7,493 bases of DNA from Deferribacteraceae bacterium. Lineage in GTDB: Bacteria > Chrysiogenota > Deferribacteres > Deferribacterales > JAISNW01. Position 1 is the stretch's first letter. Every line of letters starts with the position of its first letter. Made by a program: the position numbers and the translations under genes. The notes under the pieces are model-generated. The model did not search any database and was not told the origin of the DNA. It saw nothing but the letters and a program-made list of their open reading frames with translations. Positions 7,056 to 7,493 of the stretch are shown piece after piece. The stretch lies in contig JAISNW010000194.1 of assembly GCA_031276055.1 (NCBI GenBank), forward strand, positions 1 to 7,493. The letters run 5' to 3'.

Positions 7056-7493
7056 ATGTATCTTGTTGTTAGCAAAAATAAAGGGAGAGAGTATCTTTCC
7101 ATAGTCAAGGCACGTCAAGAGAGTATTACAGGGAAAAAGAAATACAAAGTTGTCAAGTCGCTGGGATATTTGGAGGAACTGAAAGAGGATTATGAAGACC
7201 CGATAGCTCATTTTAAGCGAGTTGCCATAGAGATGACGAGAGCGGAGAAGAAGGATGGCTCTCCGCACTGGATCAACCTAGACGGGAGGCAATTATTGAC
7301 AGAGGGAGAGCATCGGCGCAAGAATTTTGGTTATGCCGCCCTCTCCAAGATATTCCATGAACTTGATTTAGACCTATTTTTTCGCAACAACTCAAGGAAG
7401 TTAAAGGCGGAGTATAATGTGTCCAGCATAATGAAGTTGCTGATATATTCCCGCATATTGCGCCCCGCCTCTAAGAAGAGCACATATGAGAAC
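7056..7493 (+). CDS. IS1634-family transposase, N-terminal part
   Basis: The first 146 residues are in the window and the frame stays open at the right edge. The start, MYLVVSKNKGREYLSIVKAR, followed by KKKYKVVKSLGYLEEL, DPIAHFKRVA and FGYAALSKIFHELDLD, fits the N-terminal region of IS1634-family (IS4-related DDE) transposases. The next stretch, NVSSIMKLLIYSRILRPASKK, also matches. The DDE catalytic core lies beyond the window. The ATG at 7056 has GGAGG 6 bases upstream and a plausible promoter. Transcription points away from the Rpn remnant. Whether the full element is intact cannot be judged here. Confidence 0.85.
   Translation, partial: MYLVVSKNKGREYLSIVKARQESITGKKKYKVVKSLGYLEELKEDYEDPIAHFKRVAIEMTRAEKKDGSPHWINLDGRQLLTEGEHRRKNFGYAALSKIFHELDLDLFFRNNSRKLKAEYNVSSIMKLLIYSRILRPASKKSTYEN

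Larger units (their letters stand above)
6912..7493 (+). mobile_element. IS1634-like insertion sequence, left part only
   Basis: The element is defined by the transposase start at 7056 and by the break in the Rpn homology near 6912. The intervening 6912-7055 is AT-rich, holds a promoter and no gene. The left boundary is an estimate: the right end lies outside the window, so terminal inverted repeats and target duplication cannot be compared. Confidence 0.55.

Noticed and set aside
7038..7268. Minus-strand open frame of 76 codons
   Set aside because: It is antisense to the transposase, which has family-like sequence, a ribosome site and a promoter.

Overview
The window is a piece of a conjugative element from a Gram-negative (diderm) bacterium. 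Four minus-strand genes, read from right to left, form a tight block of an F-type type IV secretion system: a TraV-like outer-membrane lipoprotein, the TraC ATPase, TrbI and an S26 signal peptidase of the TraF/TrhF kind, cut by the left window edge. An outer-membrane lipoprotein with a TraV C-terminal motif implies a diderm host. The species cannot be named; the transposase at the right end resembles those common in anaerobic, Clostridia-like and related lineages, but mobile genes are poor taxonomic evidence.

Layout: 1-3515, minus-strand T4SS block with overlapping or nearly abutting genes. TraC is split by a one-base shift at a homopolymer near 2751-2756. 3516-3618, divergent intergenic region with a nested dyad that looks like an operator. 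3619-4909, plus-strand operon of three unrecognised genes (a 73-residue two-helix pilin-like protein, a four-helix membrane protein and a basic soluble protein), closed by a strong intrinsic terminator at 4915-4935. 4966-6267, minus-strand AT-rich two-gene cassette: a protein resembling the DUF4747 family followed, with a 4-base overlap, by a four-helix membrane protein. 6345-6911, 5'-truncated Rpn-type (PD-(D/E)XK nuclease family transposase) remnant. About 6912-7493, left part of an IS1634-like insertion sequence running off the right edge.

How they fit together: TraC powers, TraV anchors and TrbI and the S26 peptidase assist assembly of the conjugative pilus and mating channel. The divergent operon probably adds membrane functions to the same element and may share its control region. 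The DUF4747-like/membrane pair is cargo-like: it differs in base composition, has its own likely promoter and lies between the transfer genes and mobile-element debris. This is the part most likely to be an undescribed system, possibly in defence or host interaction, but that role is inference only.
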